The position numbers were made by a program, and so were the translations under genes. 64,000 nt of DNA, taken from assembly GCA_014871385.1 (NCBI GenBank), contig CM026426.1:1067201-1131200 (forward strand), given 5' to 3'. Shown here piece after piece: positions 1 through 13,164 of the stretch. The first letter of the stretch is position 1, and each line of letters opens with the position of its first letter. Source of the stretch: Ceratodon purpureus. Taxonomy: Eukaryota; Streptophyta; Bryopsida; Pseudoditrichales; Ditrichaceae. The notes under the pieces are model-generated. The model did not search any database. It saw only the letters and a program-made list of their open reading frames with translations, and was not told the origin of the DNA.

Positions 1-1931
1 ATCCTCTGCCATGGAGGAAACATCGTGTGTCAATTCTGAGTCGAGCATGGAACGTAGATGTTCCATTACGTCAGCGAAGTCATTGCGTTTTCGAAGACTC
101 TCTAAAATCTGCGAGATGTCCTTTTTGGTGGTCAAACTTCCTCTGGCCTCAGTTTCTCCCACTCGACGATCATTTGTTTCTGTATCCGATGGTTCCTGGA
201 ACAGGAATGTGTCGACTATGTTAACATAGTAACATGGCTGAGCACGTCCTGAACCATGTACTCATTTCTGATTTTTGAGATATAACGTTTATCATGGAAC
301 TGCCGCAAGACAAGGTTAAAAAAAATTCTTCACTCAAGAAATTGGGGAAAAATGTACCGAGGGATATTCAGAACCTCATGAACTCTTTCGTGTTCACGTG
401 CTTGCTGACGGATTCCACCATAGTCTGCTTCCAAGACTTCTACGTCATCCAGCGAGTCGTCTGCTGCTTCACCAGTAGGTATTAACTTGGACTTGCCTTT
501 CAGCATATCATTTCTTCTGTTTGTCGCCTCCAGACCCATCTGCAGGAAACACGATGGTCACTAGAATCATTTATCATTTCCATCTTAGATAATTGAATGT
601 CAGCATGAACTACATCACTATTTAATCTGTATATCTATTATGCGAATCCAGTACACGCAATGCTGAAGTGAAAAAGGGAACTTAACCACCCCTACATCCT
701 TGTTCTCTGAAACTTGAAGTAACACAGAGCGTTCTCTGTGCACATCCTTAGGACGCTCACACAGTCGTTTCGCTGCTCGTTCAGAGTTCATCTCCCGCAT
801 CCTCCCAGATGCATTGATACCTGCTGGACTTGCCCACCATGCTAAGAGGGCTGGATGTCTGTTTTTGGGACAATCAAGATGTCTTTTCCCGTGTTCATCA
901 TGGTACTTGCGGAAAATGGACCTACTCTTCTCCAAGCTCCTCCTCATATAGTTTGGAAACCAGCCTTTCTTCAATGGAGGATCAAACTCATACGCATCTC
1001 GCACCATCTGTTCTACCTTAATAAACTGATGGTCATCATCATCATAATGTATCTGCGTTGGGTCCACAAATGTGGTCATCAGTTGCTTAATGAGAGAGGT
1101 GATTCGTAGTTTATTGGTGATGATATTTCCGCCTCCATCTGTCATTATCTTAAATTTTGTTCCATTGCCAAGCCTCTTATGGAGGGCAAATGCCGAACCT
1201 GCTTTACGTTGTAAAGCTCTCCTCGAATTATCCCGGTTTCCTCCTAAGCAGAAGTCCCGACTCAACTGCTGATCATTGCTCTCCAAAATGACATTACCAA
1301 GCTCTAATCCGGGACCACTAGGATCCGAGCCATCAAAAAACAATGATGCCTCAGGGGGTCTCACTGACGGTGACTCCAAAACCGTTGGAGACGACATCGG
1401 GTGAACACTCGTCTTATTTCCAAGATTTCCTGTACCCGGTGCAATACTCTGATTATTGATAGATAAAGCCGCCAAAACCGGTTTGAGTGTCTTCGCCGTT
1501 AATGAATTAGGTGCTAAACTTTGTAGCATCTCCCGTTGGATTCGTTCCATAGCAGCTTCGTAACCAGCCTGATATGAATCTGTTCCAGGCGGATTCATTC
1601 TATCTCTATTTGAGTTTTCTCCTATTTCGGCAATCGTTCCCAAAGATTTACATGTGCTTACAAAAGGTGAGTGTATTTCTTCTCTAGCCTTTCGCTGAGC
1701 TGCACTTGCTAACCTACCATGGGAACCAAGACCAGTTGACGGGATAGCTTCTCCACTAACCGATCCAAGAGTGATATTGCCAAATACCGATGAGTCGATA
1801 TGTCTCACGTTGTCCACTGTTGTATCTTCTTTTTGCATGAAAGCAATCTCCCGTTCGTTGCGACCAACAAACGCGGTGTTCTCCATTGTTACCTGCATGT
1901 ACTGAATCGTAAAACCGAGGAACGAGATCAT
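1..1931 (-). CDS. TNPA-like (Ptta/En/Spm family) CACTA accessory protein gene, 3' end off window
   Basis: The main exon (1931 to about 690) encodes roughly 400 residues. A variable Ser/Pro-rich N-terminal half is followed by a conserved C-terminal block of about 130 residues: it begins GNGTKFKIMTDGGG, contains FDPPLKKGWFPNYMRRSLEK, and ends in PALLAWWASPAG. That layout resembles the plant transposase_24 (Ptta/En/Spm) domain of CACTA elements, whose TNPA-type proteins bind subterminal repeats and act with the TNP2 transposase; the assignment is by motif resemblance. A second exon (539 to about 358) follows a good acceptor (TTTCCTGCAG). An open stretch from about 218 to 1, with SQILESLRKRNDFADVMEHL, continues off the left edge. 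Exact splice phases between the last two exons are unresolved. The gene is divergent from TNP2, unlike the co-directional order in maize Spm. Upstream in-frame Met codons leave the start uncertain. Confidence 0.6.
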
Positions 1932-3909
1932 ACGATCAAGATTCTATTTGAATGCATCAATGTATTTTTTTCCGCACATAATCCAATACATAAGGAAGAC
2001 TATGAAAGAAGATGCAGTGCTTCATGAAATACATCCTCCTAAAATGATTTGCCGTGACATTTTATGTCTAATACATACATACATGACATATGTTCTATGG
2101 GGTAAAAAAAAAAAAAAAAAGGCAATTACTAATCGCCCCAGTATCATGATTGTGATCTGCCAATACAATCACCCGAAACACTAAGTTCTTTTCTTTCAAC
2201 TCTTCTGAATGCCACAATGCATTCAAAATTGTCCTTCGTGAAAATAATTTAAGCTATCTTGTTCACAGTTCAAACAGTTGTTTTAAAAACAACGAGAATG
2301 CATAACGCGCAGTAAGACGTTTTTTAGACAACCATTCTGACAGTAACTAATCAAACAACTCCATGGACGACTATTTAAAATTGGAAGACAGTATGGCAAT
2401 TCAAAATAAAAGATTTTACGTAAACAGCGTATACAATACATTCAGTCCATATTAAGCACAATAATCAACTATTCCACGCACACCATCTACGGGGGTTTAA
2501 AAAATTACTCAAGTATCACATAATTTTTGTTTTCATTTGCCAAAAAAAACCTAAAATAAGCTTCATCATTAGCTAGAATACAGTGTGCAAGGCCAAAACA
2601 AATTACTTACAGGGAGAAACAAAGATTCGCAAGAACTGTTACAAAGTTCCCAACACGCACTTACTGCACAAATGCGTCCAAAGACCACCTGGGGGCTGAA
2701 GTAGAGCCGCCGCCGAGTAGAGGCTGTGCGGGCCTTCGTCTGAAACCCTAGGAGACCTTTAGTTTCCACCATTGTGGATATACACTGGCAGTTACCAGAG
2801 CCAGTTTTAGAAAGTTCGTAGTCTCTAAACCTCCGTCCACGCAATCAAAACCGCGGGAAAATGCAGTGCCAATTGGCAAATATCAGACGCCACATCGAGA
2901 AAGGCAACATCTGCTGGAACGACCGCGACGATTACAAGACAAACAACTAATGCCAGAGGTGGGCATTCTTTAACTCCTTGTCTATTCTATACATCAATTT
3001 ATCTACCATCCATTTCTGTGCCTTGCCTCGATTTATGTGCCTTAACAAAGTGACTGATGTTGGAATATATAATGTCTACTTCACCTAGGTATTGCGACTT
3101 CGGGATCGCCAACATAGTTGCCTGCTAGGAGTGCTTTACATAAACGGGAGGATCACGCGCAACAGAAACAGGTCAGTACATTGATTGTAGTCCTTTGAGT
3201 ACAGCCATCGTTGGATACCAATGCAATGAAACACTTCATTGACAGTGGTTATTGCCTATCTTGGTTTTATCTGAGTTTAGTTTTTAGGGTTAGTACCCAT
3301 GGTAGTTTTCTGTAAACCCTATTTGCCATCTTATAAATCACTGTGATTTAAGTAATGCTTGTATCGATTTGTTTGGGTAGTAAATGCATATCAATTCATG
3401 GTTAGGTCTACCTTAACCCCCCTGTTAAGTCTTCGCCAACCAGCAAAGAATACGAAATGTTTGAAGTCACTGCATCATATGTTCCTTGAGTCCTTGCGGT
3501 CCCTATAATTCTGCACATGATACGGCATTAGAGTTTTTAATAGATCGATTAGGTCCCCAGATGAGGAGAATGTTTCAAGGTAATAACTGATGGCCTTGTT
3601 TAGCGTATTATTGTTTGGCATGGTTGTTTATTGCAATTGTTTTGAGAGTTATAAGTTTCTTTATGTAGATCAAACCATTTAAGATTAATGTTATGAATAG
3701 AAACTGTAGTATATCATTACAATTAATTTTTATTTTTGACGTGCAATCAAGAGTTGTGCATTTCAGGTGAAACTTACATCACCTCTCACGATTGGTTTCA
3801 TGCACTTACCATGTAGGAAAATCCATTTATCACTTAATATGAAGGGAAAACTTGATTCGGAACTAAGCATCTCTCTAACATTCTTACATTTTTATTACAG
3901 CTCAAGGCC
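1932..3909. promoter_or_regulatory. Divergent spacer between TNPA-like and TNP2 genes
   Basis: No supported coding exon is seen. A 17-A tract lies near 2104-2121. The TNP2 start codon is preceded by a splice acceptor (TTTTTATTACAG ending at 3900), so the right part of the spacer contains a 5'-UTR intron. The spacer probably holds promoters for both genes, but no clean core promoter motif could be chosen. Confidence 0.4.
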
Positions 3910-6900
3910 ATGGAAAGCTCTACGAGGCTTCCGCTCACTCATCCGTCACGAGTGAGAGCGAGAGAGAAGAAACTATGGTCCAGGGAGCTCTCATGGGCTA
4001 TCCGAGAGCAACTACGCACAAAACAACCATGGCTTCGAATATCATGCCCCTGTAGATTGTGCAATAGAGGTTTCAGACAGGAGAAGTATGTGGGCACAGT
4101 TCTACAACATTTGGACGCCAAAAACAGTTACGGGAGGGACCCTAAGAACTACGGTTCTTCAAAGGTATGCGTTTTCAATTTCTTTTGGTACGTATTATAT
4201 GTGTTGGCATACAGTACTAAATATTTAGTTTACATATGGATGTTAATTATTTATTTGTAGACACTATATATTTAATTTACATCACCGAGATCATCATGCA
4301 TAGTTGTGTCACGCTCTGTTTCAGGGCTGTCGGTAGTTTAATATTTTAGTTCATCTACTATTACCTTTGGATATGTAAATGGTTTAAGTCATTCAAGATT
4401 GCATTTTGTTTATGGCTTTGAAACACATATCGCAACACTTGGTCTTGTGAAACGTTGCTCATTAGGGAATATGTACCTTCTTTTTGATTGCACCATGTAC
4501 CGTGCTGACTTATTGCAAACTATTCAAGTGACGGAGGAAAGTGTACAAGTAGGTTATTATTTTGAACATGGATGTGCGTGACATTTTTTGTGAACCGCGC
4601 TGTCTCCACAGGGGTACCTAGAGGATGAGTCCGACCAGGAGTGGGATTCACATATACTCCAATCGTATGGATCAAATACAGTCAGAGAAAATGTGCCTGG
4701 TTCAAACGCTCCAACCGAAGACGACCACGACCTGACTGAATGCATAATTGGTTCCTTTCATATGTACGACACTTACTTTGCTGAGCGTTATCCGGGCAAG
4801 GTTGGTAACGAGGAGTTCCCTCAGGAGGCTTCGGATGGCAGGGACCAAAGTCGAGGTTCACAAGCGGAGTGCAGTGATGCTTAAGGTGCCCAGGTTGGGA
4901 ACATGGGAGTTCCTACGGAGGCAACAACTCCTTTAACCACAGAAGATGATCAAGCGGGATACGAGGCAGACTACGATGTACCTCTGCCAGAACCGGGTGA
5001 ATACGCAGATGAAGAAAATATCCATCACAGCGACTGTCGTCAGGAAGCAAACCAACACACAGAAGGAGATGACGACGTATTCGAGAGGGCTTTCGGGAAC
5101 GACTCATCGGATGACGATGACATTCCACACTGGAATGCCAACCAGGAAACTCCCATGTCCTCTGAAGAAGCATTCCTAAGAGACGCTGCAAGGACTCCGT
5201 TATTCCCTGATGCCAAAGTATCGTCTCTGAGTGCCATGATCCTCATTTTAAACTGTTCACGTATGCATGGAGCTTCTTCTGTCTTGATTGATGAACTTTT
5301 CACTTTGCTAGCAAAGGTTATTCTTCCGGAAGTGAACAGTATGCCATCATCAGAATATGAAGCTACCAAGATGCTAAAAAAACTTGGACTGACATACGAA
5401 ATGATAGACGTGTGCCCCAACCAGTGCCTATTATTCAGAAGGGCTTATGCAGGATTGGATAGTTGCCCTCGTTGTGGTGCTACGAGAAGAAAAAGACGCG
5501 GCAACAGTGTGGTACCAAGACGAGTTCTCAGGTTTTTTCCTCTTAGACCTCGACTCGTTCGGATTTTTAGGAATCGCATGCTGGCGGCTTCCATGTCATA
5601 TGCGGCTACACACAAGAGCAGGGATTTGAAGATGCGCAGTGTCGCAGACTCCGATGTCTGGCGTTTTATTGACACCACATACTCAGATTTTGCTGCGGAC
5701 CCTAGAAATATCAGACTTGCGTTGGCCACGGACGGTGTTAACCCATTTTCAGAAAAGAGGAGTGTCTATTCTGTGTGGCCGGTACTTCTACTGAACTACA
5801 ACGTGGCTCCGTGGTTAACATTGAAGCGGTTTTTTGTAATGATGACACTTATAATTCCCGGTAAGAACTCAGTTACAGGTGAGAACTGGGACATGTACCT
5901 TGAACCTATGCTTGAGGAGTTGAGGTCTCTCTGGTCGGTAGGAGTCCTAATCAGAGATGCATCCATGGAATATGCCAACTCCTTCCACTACTTGAGAGCT
6001 ATTTTAATGTTTACGATAAATGATTATCCTGCATATGGTATTGTATCTGGATTAGTCACGAAAGGATACAAAGGTTGTGTGTGTTGTGGGCCTCACAACA
6101 TATGTAGAAGATCGAAGAGTTTGGGGAAAAATGTGTGGGACAATCAGCATAGGATGTATCTTCCAGAGTCGCACTACTTGCGCGACAATGAGGTGCAGTT
6201 CAGTGGCCAACGGGAATACAGATCGGCACCCACTAGGATGACTGGAGTTGAAACAAAACTTTGCGGATTAGAACGAGAGAGATGGCTCGAAGCAGGAGGG
6301 GTGAAAGGAGCACCAGGGGATCCGGTGCGCAAACACGGAGTGAAGCGAGTGAGTGGCTTGTTCAGTCTTCCCTATTGGGAGGTACGTGCATTTAAACTTG
6401 CAATTTTAAAATAGAAAATTGTTTTATGATGTAATGAGTCTCTCAGGTATCGGGTTCATGAATATGAAAACTAGATATTGATAAGTGTATCCCTTGTTCT
6501 CATACAACATTGCAATCACATGATTTGTAAAATTAAAAATGGAATTCCTCTTTATTTTGTGAACTGCTTGGTGCATTAGTGGGACTAGGTTACATATGTC
6601 ACTTTGTAAACATTCTTACAAGTCAAATGTTGCGTAATGTTACGATGGCCTCTGATCATGATAGTTGTAGTGATCAACGTAGTTCAAGTTCAATTTATTA
6701 TCTCAGTTCAATTCATTTTTCATTACTGTCAGTGTAATATTTGAAATTAGCCAGACAGACAACTAGTTGCTGGAATAATGCATTGAAACGATGTTTGGAA
6801 CTTTTGACCTTCCTGAGTCATAGACTACGCGTTTGTTACATCATTAAATTATTAAAAATATGGTTATCATATTTATATTAAGTGCTCGTCATGGTCAGTT

Positions 6901-9900
6901 CTGATACGACAGAGGAAGAACTCTTATTTTATTATCACCATGTTCGCTTATTTGCTATCTATCAAGGGTCATGGGCGATGTTAGAATTTGGATTGGAATC
7001 TAATTTCTCCTTCATTCATTGTAGTTATTGTATTTTTTTTCTAATTCAGCCGACCTAGTGCACATGATCACCTTGAACTAATTGTCCTGTTAGAAGTATA
7101 AAGAAACGTTTTATTAGTGTCTATGTAATATACGATAACATGCCAAGAGACAGCCAGTATCTGTCTGTACGCATTGAGGTGATGTTCGGAAAAGTGCACT
7201 AACTTAATCAAGTTGGTTAGCAAATTGTTTTTCCTAATAAGAATAGTCAACTGATGAAATGTTGTTATCATATTTAATTTCAGCGCTCCTCATGATTAGT
7301 TCTGATACAACATATGTAGAACACTTATTTTATTATGACTATGTTCGTTTACATAGTGTCTGTTCCGGGTCATTGGCGCTGTAAGGATATGGGTTGCTAT
7401 CTAATTCTTCCTTCAGTCAATGTAGTTTTCGTCCTTTATTTATTTTGATTCATATGAACTAGTGCACATAATCACCTGGAACTAATTGTCTTTTTAGAAG
7501 TAATAAGAAAATTGTTTGGGTGTCAGTGTAATATACGATAACATGCCAAGAGACATTCAGCAGCTGATTGTACGCATTGAAGTCACGTTCTAAAAAGTGC
7601 ATTATGCTGAATCAATAACTTTGCGTTTGTTAGATTATTGATATTTATTAATGCTGTCAGCAACTTTGTTCTCTAATAAACATATGCTACGACATATATT
7701 CTAGTAGGCCCGCATGGGTTCACGAAGTTAAGAGAGATGATTTGTTTTTGAGAGTGTACTGTATTCTGTTGGGCTTGCAGAAAACGAGTTCCAGTTATTA
7801 ATGCATAGAAGTGTTGTTTGTTACAGCAGACCTGTTCGAAAAATTAAAGTTGCAGCTTCGGGTTTTAAAAATACAATTCATGCATTATGTTCTAATCTGG
7901 ATTTATGACACGAAAACTACTCGTCAATGTCTGTTTTGTAATGTTTGCATCTAATTATGTGCCCCATCGTTTATCATTGAATCTTGGGAGCACTCTTATA
8001 GGGCATGCTGAGAGAGGGGTACCTCTAGAAACTGTTTGGCGTAACCAATTACATTGGAGATCTACAGTCACTGAGGCTAATGAACTTTGTTTGTGCGCAG
8101 GAATTACCTATACGACATACTTTAGATCCAATGCATTGCGAGAAGAATGTGAGCCACAGTCTACTTGGATATATAATTGGGGAGAAGGATACTACAGCCG
8201 TACGGAGGGACATGGAGGAGGTCGGGGAGCCTGTCAACCCTGAAAGCCGCCGAGAACCCCGTCTGCAACATACTCCTGAACTCCACTTGAGACCCATTGG
8301 CAATTCAGGTCGATATCTTAAACCACATCCCTCTTATGCATTAACAAGTCAAGAGCGTGGGAGGTTCATCAACTTAGTGTCCTCCATCAAAACTCCAACG
8401 GGATATGCTGGACAATTAGGAAAACATGTTGGACAGAAGAGAATGGGAGGATTAAAGAGCCACGATTATCACGTTTTGGTGCAACAGATAATGCCATCAG
8501 CAATTCGCAGGTTTCTCCATCCAGGAGCAAGAGATGTAGTAATAAGAGTTGGAAATGTATTCAAAAGAATCTGTGCTAAGGTAATTGACAGGGAGGAATT
8601 GGATGACTTGATGACATACACCGCTGAGACACTAAGCTTACTGGAGATTTGGTTCCCACCAAGCTTTTTTGATACTATGCCGCATTTGATGGTTCACCTA
8701 GTACAAGAATTAAAACTATGTGGACCCGTGCATAGTAGATGGTGCTATGGAGTGGAAAGATATTTGTATGGTTTGAAAAAATCTGTGAGGAATAGATACC
8801 GTCCTAAAGCATGCATGGCTACTGGCTATTTGGCTGAGGAAGCTTTAGGATTTGTAACAGACTACACTAACCTCTCCCCATATATTAAGAGGAGAATGTG
8901 GGACATGGAGGAAGACGAAAAGGTATATGGCGAGGTACTAGAAGCCGGGGTTCGATACGTTAGGCTAGGGGAACATGACGTATGCAGATTCATGACTACG
9001 TTATCTAGAACTCTGTCTGCACACAGGAGTTACGAAGGTACGTCGTTTCTCTTTGAATTGCCGATCTGATGTTATCTTGTCCATCAGTTTTGTACACATC
9101 ATGGTAAAGTTTTTCTATCATATGATTCATTCGATCTGTCAATGCATATCTGTTAGTATTCATTATTGAACCATAACAAGGAGTAAAAGTTAATTTCAGT
9201 AATCGGGTTAGAGATTTCTGTCACATGATGGGTGTTTTGTCAAGACAGTCCTATTATTTTATTGTTGATTATATGACCTTTGTGTGTATAAAAGCTCCTT
9301 ATCTTTGTCATATATTACTCCTTCCAGATTTTTGTGGCTTTCATTTTTTTCAGAGTATGTGGTTTGTATGAAACTCTCTGTTTGTTAATTATGCAATAGT
9401 CCTCCAAATTCTGAAATGTTAATATTAAACCACCCTTGTCTATCTGGAAAGTGACATCTACTTATGTGTCACTTTTTAGAATCAATTTTTTTGTAAGGAT
9501 GCGGTTTGTGTGAAACATCTCTGTTTGTTAATTTTGCGACAGCCACCAATAATTTGAACCGTTAGTAGGGGACTGCCGCTGTGTTAGTGTAAAGTGACGT
9601 CTGCATATGCGTGATTTCTAAAAAATAAATGAATCCATATATGGTAATATTGGATATCTTGTATTCCGAAGACTGCAGTGTAATGTTGTTTCTGATTTGG
9701 TAGCTTTACTTGTGGATGCAGTGACTATGAAGAACTTCTACATGAGAGGATGAGCAGAAGGAGATCAAGAGAAGCACCTATACCTGGATTTGCTGAGTGG
9801 TTGAGGATACGTGTGCACGAGAAAATTACTTCAGGACAGGATGTAGACTTGGAATTAGCTTTTATGTCTACTCCCCCGCAGCAAGCTGCTGAAGAATATC

Positions 9901-10842
9901 CCTCTATGTGGGCTTATGGCAATCATTACCGATGCTTAACCGACGACGAGTCAATCAATTACGAAACTTTTGACTCTGGGATTTTTGTCATGTCTCCTCA
10001 AGGGTGTCGGGCCTCTGCGCGGGACAGAAACGTAGTGGATGCTCACCTCCCATATGTGGGCCTCGTGAAGAAGATTGTAGTTGTCACGTATCGCACTATA
10101 ACGAGGACTGTGATGATGTGCTCATGGATTAAGCCTAACCTCACAGGCAACCCTTCCATTCGGCAGGATGACTACGGATTTTGGTTGGCCAAAGTGGGAG
10201 TGCGTCAAGACAGTAGTCGGGAAAATCCATATGTATTTCCCTACTCTATTTCCCAGGTACAATCCACAGTCCCTTCTTCTTATTAAAGGTTATGGTTGAT
10301 TGCAATAAAAAGAAATAGAATGTAGGAACAGTGGAGAAATTCACATTAGCATCACCATGCTCAGTCGTTGCTCTGAAAAGAATTGAATAGATTAATGATC
10401 TTGTATTATATCTTTAGGTACTTCTAAGGATACAGGAGTAATGAGGCCTTGGATGTTTTAGGTTTTTTTTGTAGACGATCCTGAAGATAGTGATTGGAAA
10501 GTTGTATTGGAAAAACAACCTCGGTCGAAGAGACATGCTCAAGAAGACGACGACGATTACCGGCCAGACGAGGCAGAGCATATTTTTGATGCCCCAGGTC
10601 TGCACATGCTGATTACAAGCGCCATTCCCTCTGATGGTATACCAGCACCTGGAGTGTCATCCTCCGGTACTGAAACACGTTTTTCCGAGGAAAACCGTCG
10701 AGGGCCTGTAGGAGAAGATGTAGCCCAGGCCGAGATAGAAGCTGTTAATATTCGCAGAGCACGGGACAACGACACAGAGGCATGGCTGGACGTTGATTTT
10801 GTTGAGGATGACGACAACTTACCATTCAATCCCGATTGCTAG
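3910..10842 (+). CDS. CACTA (En/Spm) transposase TNP2, six exons, probably damaged
   Basis: This is the DDE-type transposase of a CACTA element, which would cut and rejoin element ends in the nucleus. Proposed exons are 3910-4164, 4612-4800, 4894-6381, 8101-9037, 9722-10256 and 10462-10842. Exon 1 carries a Transpos_assoc-like Cys motif (ISCPCRLCN). Exon 3 carries the tnp2 core: DVCPNQCLLFR, a CPRCGATR zinc knuckle, LALATDGVNPF, SVYSVWPVLLLNYN and FTINDYPAYG. Exon 4 continues with LPIRHTLDPMHCEKNV and a DUF4218-like block (LKSHDYHVLVQQIMP, WFPPSFFDTMPHLMVHLVQE). Exons 5-6 form a DUF4216-like end (VFFVDDPEDSDWKVVL). Most junctions fit GT-AG in frame. Problems: a TAA at 4882-4884 is avoided only by assuming a 93-bp intron (4801-4893), and the best exon 4/5 sites leave the frame one base short. 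It may therefore be a decayed copy. Confidence 0.85.
6770..7690 (+). repeat. ~400-bp tandem repeat inside TNP2 intron
   Basis: The 1.7-kb intron (6382-8100) contains about 2.3 diverged direct copies of a unit of about 401 bp. The phrase AATATACGATAACATGCCAA occurs at about 7127 and again at about 7530. GTTATCATATTTA starts the unit at about 6863 and 7263. Similarity runs over the whole unit but is imperfect. No coding potential is seen. Confidence 0.8.
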
Positions 10843-11662
10843 TGGGAGCAGGAAAGAGTATTGAAAAATTATTTTGCGGTGGGTACCGAGGTAAAGGGAT
10901 AACTGGTGTTACGTAAAGTACTAGATACAATGTATGTGGTTCTTAATTTCCGTGGGTTTTGACTACACATACGATAATCAGAGTGAGTTTTGTTAAATGT
11001 CAACGTACATCTCATACTGAGATGCGTCTTATTCAAATTTCATGTCGACGCTGTTGTTGATTAAGTGTAGATGAAACGTTGATAGAGTAACAGAATGTGA
11101 ACTCAGACACTTTCACCTTATTTTCTGTTATGATATTTCAAATGTTGTTGTAGTTTCAAGAATGCTTCAGAGAGTTAAGCGAATGAATTACAGCAGATGA
11201 GTAATGTGATTTGGTATTTAAATCTGTTAATGACATAAGTTTTTTAGAATGTCAACTGGAGGATATTTACTAGAAGAGGAAGTTTGACTAAAGTTGCACT
11301 GGAGGTATGTAAATGTTTCCTGAGGTTTTAATTTACCACGTGGAATATACTTAGCACAGAACTAGAACATAACTTTTAGCGGATCTTGTGTGAACTCGTA
11401 GTGAAACATAGATTGTAACGCTGCCTCGTCATGCGTATGTTTTGGTAGTTCTGTACCTACCTCTACATCATTCCATTGAATTGTTGTTGTCGGTGTTCAT
11501 GTAAAGGTTGTCAGTAACCTGCATACATTGAATTCTATCATCTTAAGTTGTTCGTCCTAGATCACTTTGATATTAATTTCATAAGTTTCATTGTAAGGGA
11601 GGTTGGTCAAATCAATGAGTGAGTATATAATGTGAAGCAGTGTTTGTTTTTCATTTTTTCAG
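10843..11662. other. Spacer or 5'-UTR introns before the third CACTA gene
   Basis: There is no coding exon. An acceptor-like TTTTTTAG ends at about 11245 and a donor-like GGAG/GTATGT lies at about 11304, bounding a possible short untranslated exon. A second good acceptor (CATTTTTTCAG) lies directly before the ATG at 11663. The downstream gene therefore probably has leader introns, or is a 3' part of the TNP2 transcription unit. Confidence 0.35.
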
Positions 11663-12128
11663 ATGGCACAGCCGCAGAATCCCCAAAAATTTCAAGTGCA
11701 GGACAACATCAAACCGAAGACATGGACCACAGATGCGGTAAATGACATTCCTCTTCTAGATATGGAAGACCAGGTCGGACAAAACATTGAACGGGTTCCA
11801 CAGAGGGTAGTAGTCTGTGAGGAACCCCTTACAACAAGGGAAAAAGGGCAGTGTTTGCTCAATAAACCTTCGTTATTAGTAGAGGAAGGTGAAGCTTTTG
11901 CGGAATATATCAAGGACCAAAGAGTAAAGCAAAGGGAGAGGTCGATCCCAAATCGGGGGGACCTCAATGTTTCGGATGGAGATTGTAAGACATTTATGCA
12001 ACTCTTCATATAATAGTCCTTCTCATTTTTTTCGTATTTATGGTTAAGTAGAATTTTTATTACTATCTCAAATTGTGTGGTTTTCAAGGATTGAGTTACG
12101 ATATCCATGATGGCAGATATGGCGGATG
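11663..12128 (+). pseudogene. 5' half of a small CACTA-associated gene, interrupted by the giant hAT
   Basis: The first coding exon, 11663-11984, starts with MAQPQNPQKFQVQ. A 111-bp intron (11985-12095, GTAAGA donor, TTGAG acceptor) follows, and the second exon opens at 12096. At 12128 this exon is cut by the 20.3-kb insertion and resumes at 32429. Joining the flanks with one copy of GGCGGATG keeps one frame through to the stop at 32674-32676, giving 200 residues. The product is hydrophilic with charged segments and a Lys-rich end. I recognise no domain. Position downstream of TNP2 on the same strand suggests an element-encoded accessory protein, but this is inference. The gene is disrupted as it stands. 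Confidence 0.75.
12121..12128. repeat. Left 8-bp target site duplication of giant hAT
   Basis: GGCGGATG lies immediately left of the CAGGG terminus and is identical to 32421-32428 at the other end. An 8-bp duplication is diagnostic of hAT superfamily insertion. Confidence 0.95.
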
Positions 12129-12157
12129 CAGGGTTTTCTATGCCGTCGGGTCGTGAC
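12129..12157 (+). repeat. Left terminal inverted repeat of giant hAT
   Basis: It starts CAGGGTTTTCTATGCCGTCG. Compared with the inverted right end there are three mismatches in 29 positions (14, 21 and 23). The start of the 250-bp derivative at 29118 shares the first 13 bases. Confidence 0.95.
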
Positions 12158-12359
12158 TTTTCCGTTGCGACGTCCAAATGGGTCGTGACGGGGGTCCTCC
12201 GACGTCACAATAGGGGTCAGCGTAGGGTCCTTTAGGTCCTGCGAGTAGCGTGGGTAAAAGAGTTACTCGGCCCCGTTACGTGGCGTCCTACTTGGAATTG
12301 CGGTGGCCCTGGACGGTGACGTGGATGTGCGGAGGAGTTCCGACGGCGGAGTGGGGCGA

Positions 12360-12790
12360 ACAGAGACGGGCAACCGATTTAGGGTTCAGGGGCGGACGTG
12401 TTTAGGCCTGGCGGACGATTGAGGAGGAACACGACCGTTGATTGCCGGGGAAGTCCGCGAGTGGGCCGGACTGGTAGGCGGACATGGCTCGGACGGGCCT
12501 GTAGGCGGGCATAATGCGTATCCGGGTGGGCGGACTTGATGCCGATCGTATTGCGGACGGAGGTTGTCGGACCGAGCGGACACGATGTGGACGAACACAT
12601 ACAGGGTGGTCCACGATGCAGTGGGGTGTTGGGAACATGGCTCGGACGGGCCTGTAGGCGGGATAATGCGTATCCGGGTGGGCGGACTTGATGCCGATCG
12701 TATTGCGGACGGAGGCTTTCGGACCGGGCGGATGCGATGTGAACGAACACATACAGGGTGGTCCGCGATGCTGTGATTGAGAACATATTG
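12360..12790. repeat. Left subterminal CGGAC-rich region with a 153-bp tandem duplication
   Basis: A unit beginning CATGGCTCGGACGGGCCTGT at 12483 repeats at 12636 with only scattered differences. Both copies and their left flank are dense in CGGAC/GTCCG (for example GGCGGACGTG, GCGGACTTG, TTGCGGACGG). Long open frames on the minus strand across this region are by-products of the duplication, and I do not call a gene. Subterminal repeats in hAT elements often bind transposase; that role here is inferred. Confidence 0.8.
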
Positions 12791-13164
12791 TCTTCAATTT
12801 TCACACAGCTCAACTGCTTCACGAGCAAATATGAAATTCGAACCATCCGACACTACTGAAGTGACACACTGACCAACTACTTCTCAAACCGATATTGAAT
12901 TCCATCAGATTATATATTGTAATCGACCTGTATCCATTAAAACATGGCTGTCTTGGTAGAAGTTTAGTCAGTGAAAGAGTATAGCTCTGAAAGTTCCTTA
13001 TAAAAAACAGGACTTCCGTGATAGTAGCTTAGTTATCAAACGAGTATAGGTCCGAAAATTCCTTACAAACAGTCTTTGATCAAAGTTTTCCTGGTTCGGA
13101 TGCACATTTGGGAGTTTAAAAAAGATAAAGTGTCTAAGCTACTGTAAGAAAATTCACTGCGTAG

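Noticed and set aside
2569-2844. 91-codon minus-strand frame between the CACTA genes
   Set aside because: No recognisable motif, no splice or promoter support.
12379-12846. Long overlapping minus-strand open frames with repeated Pro/Arg-rich text
   Set aside because: They arise from the 153-bp tandem duplication and high GC; no start context, domain or codon consistency.
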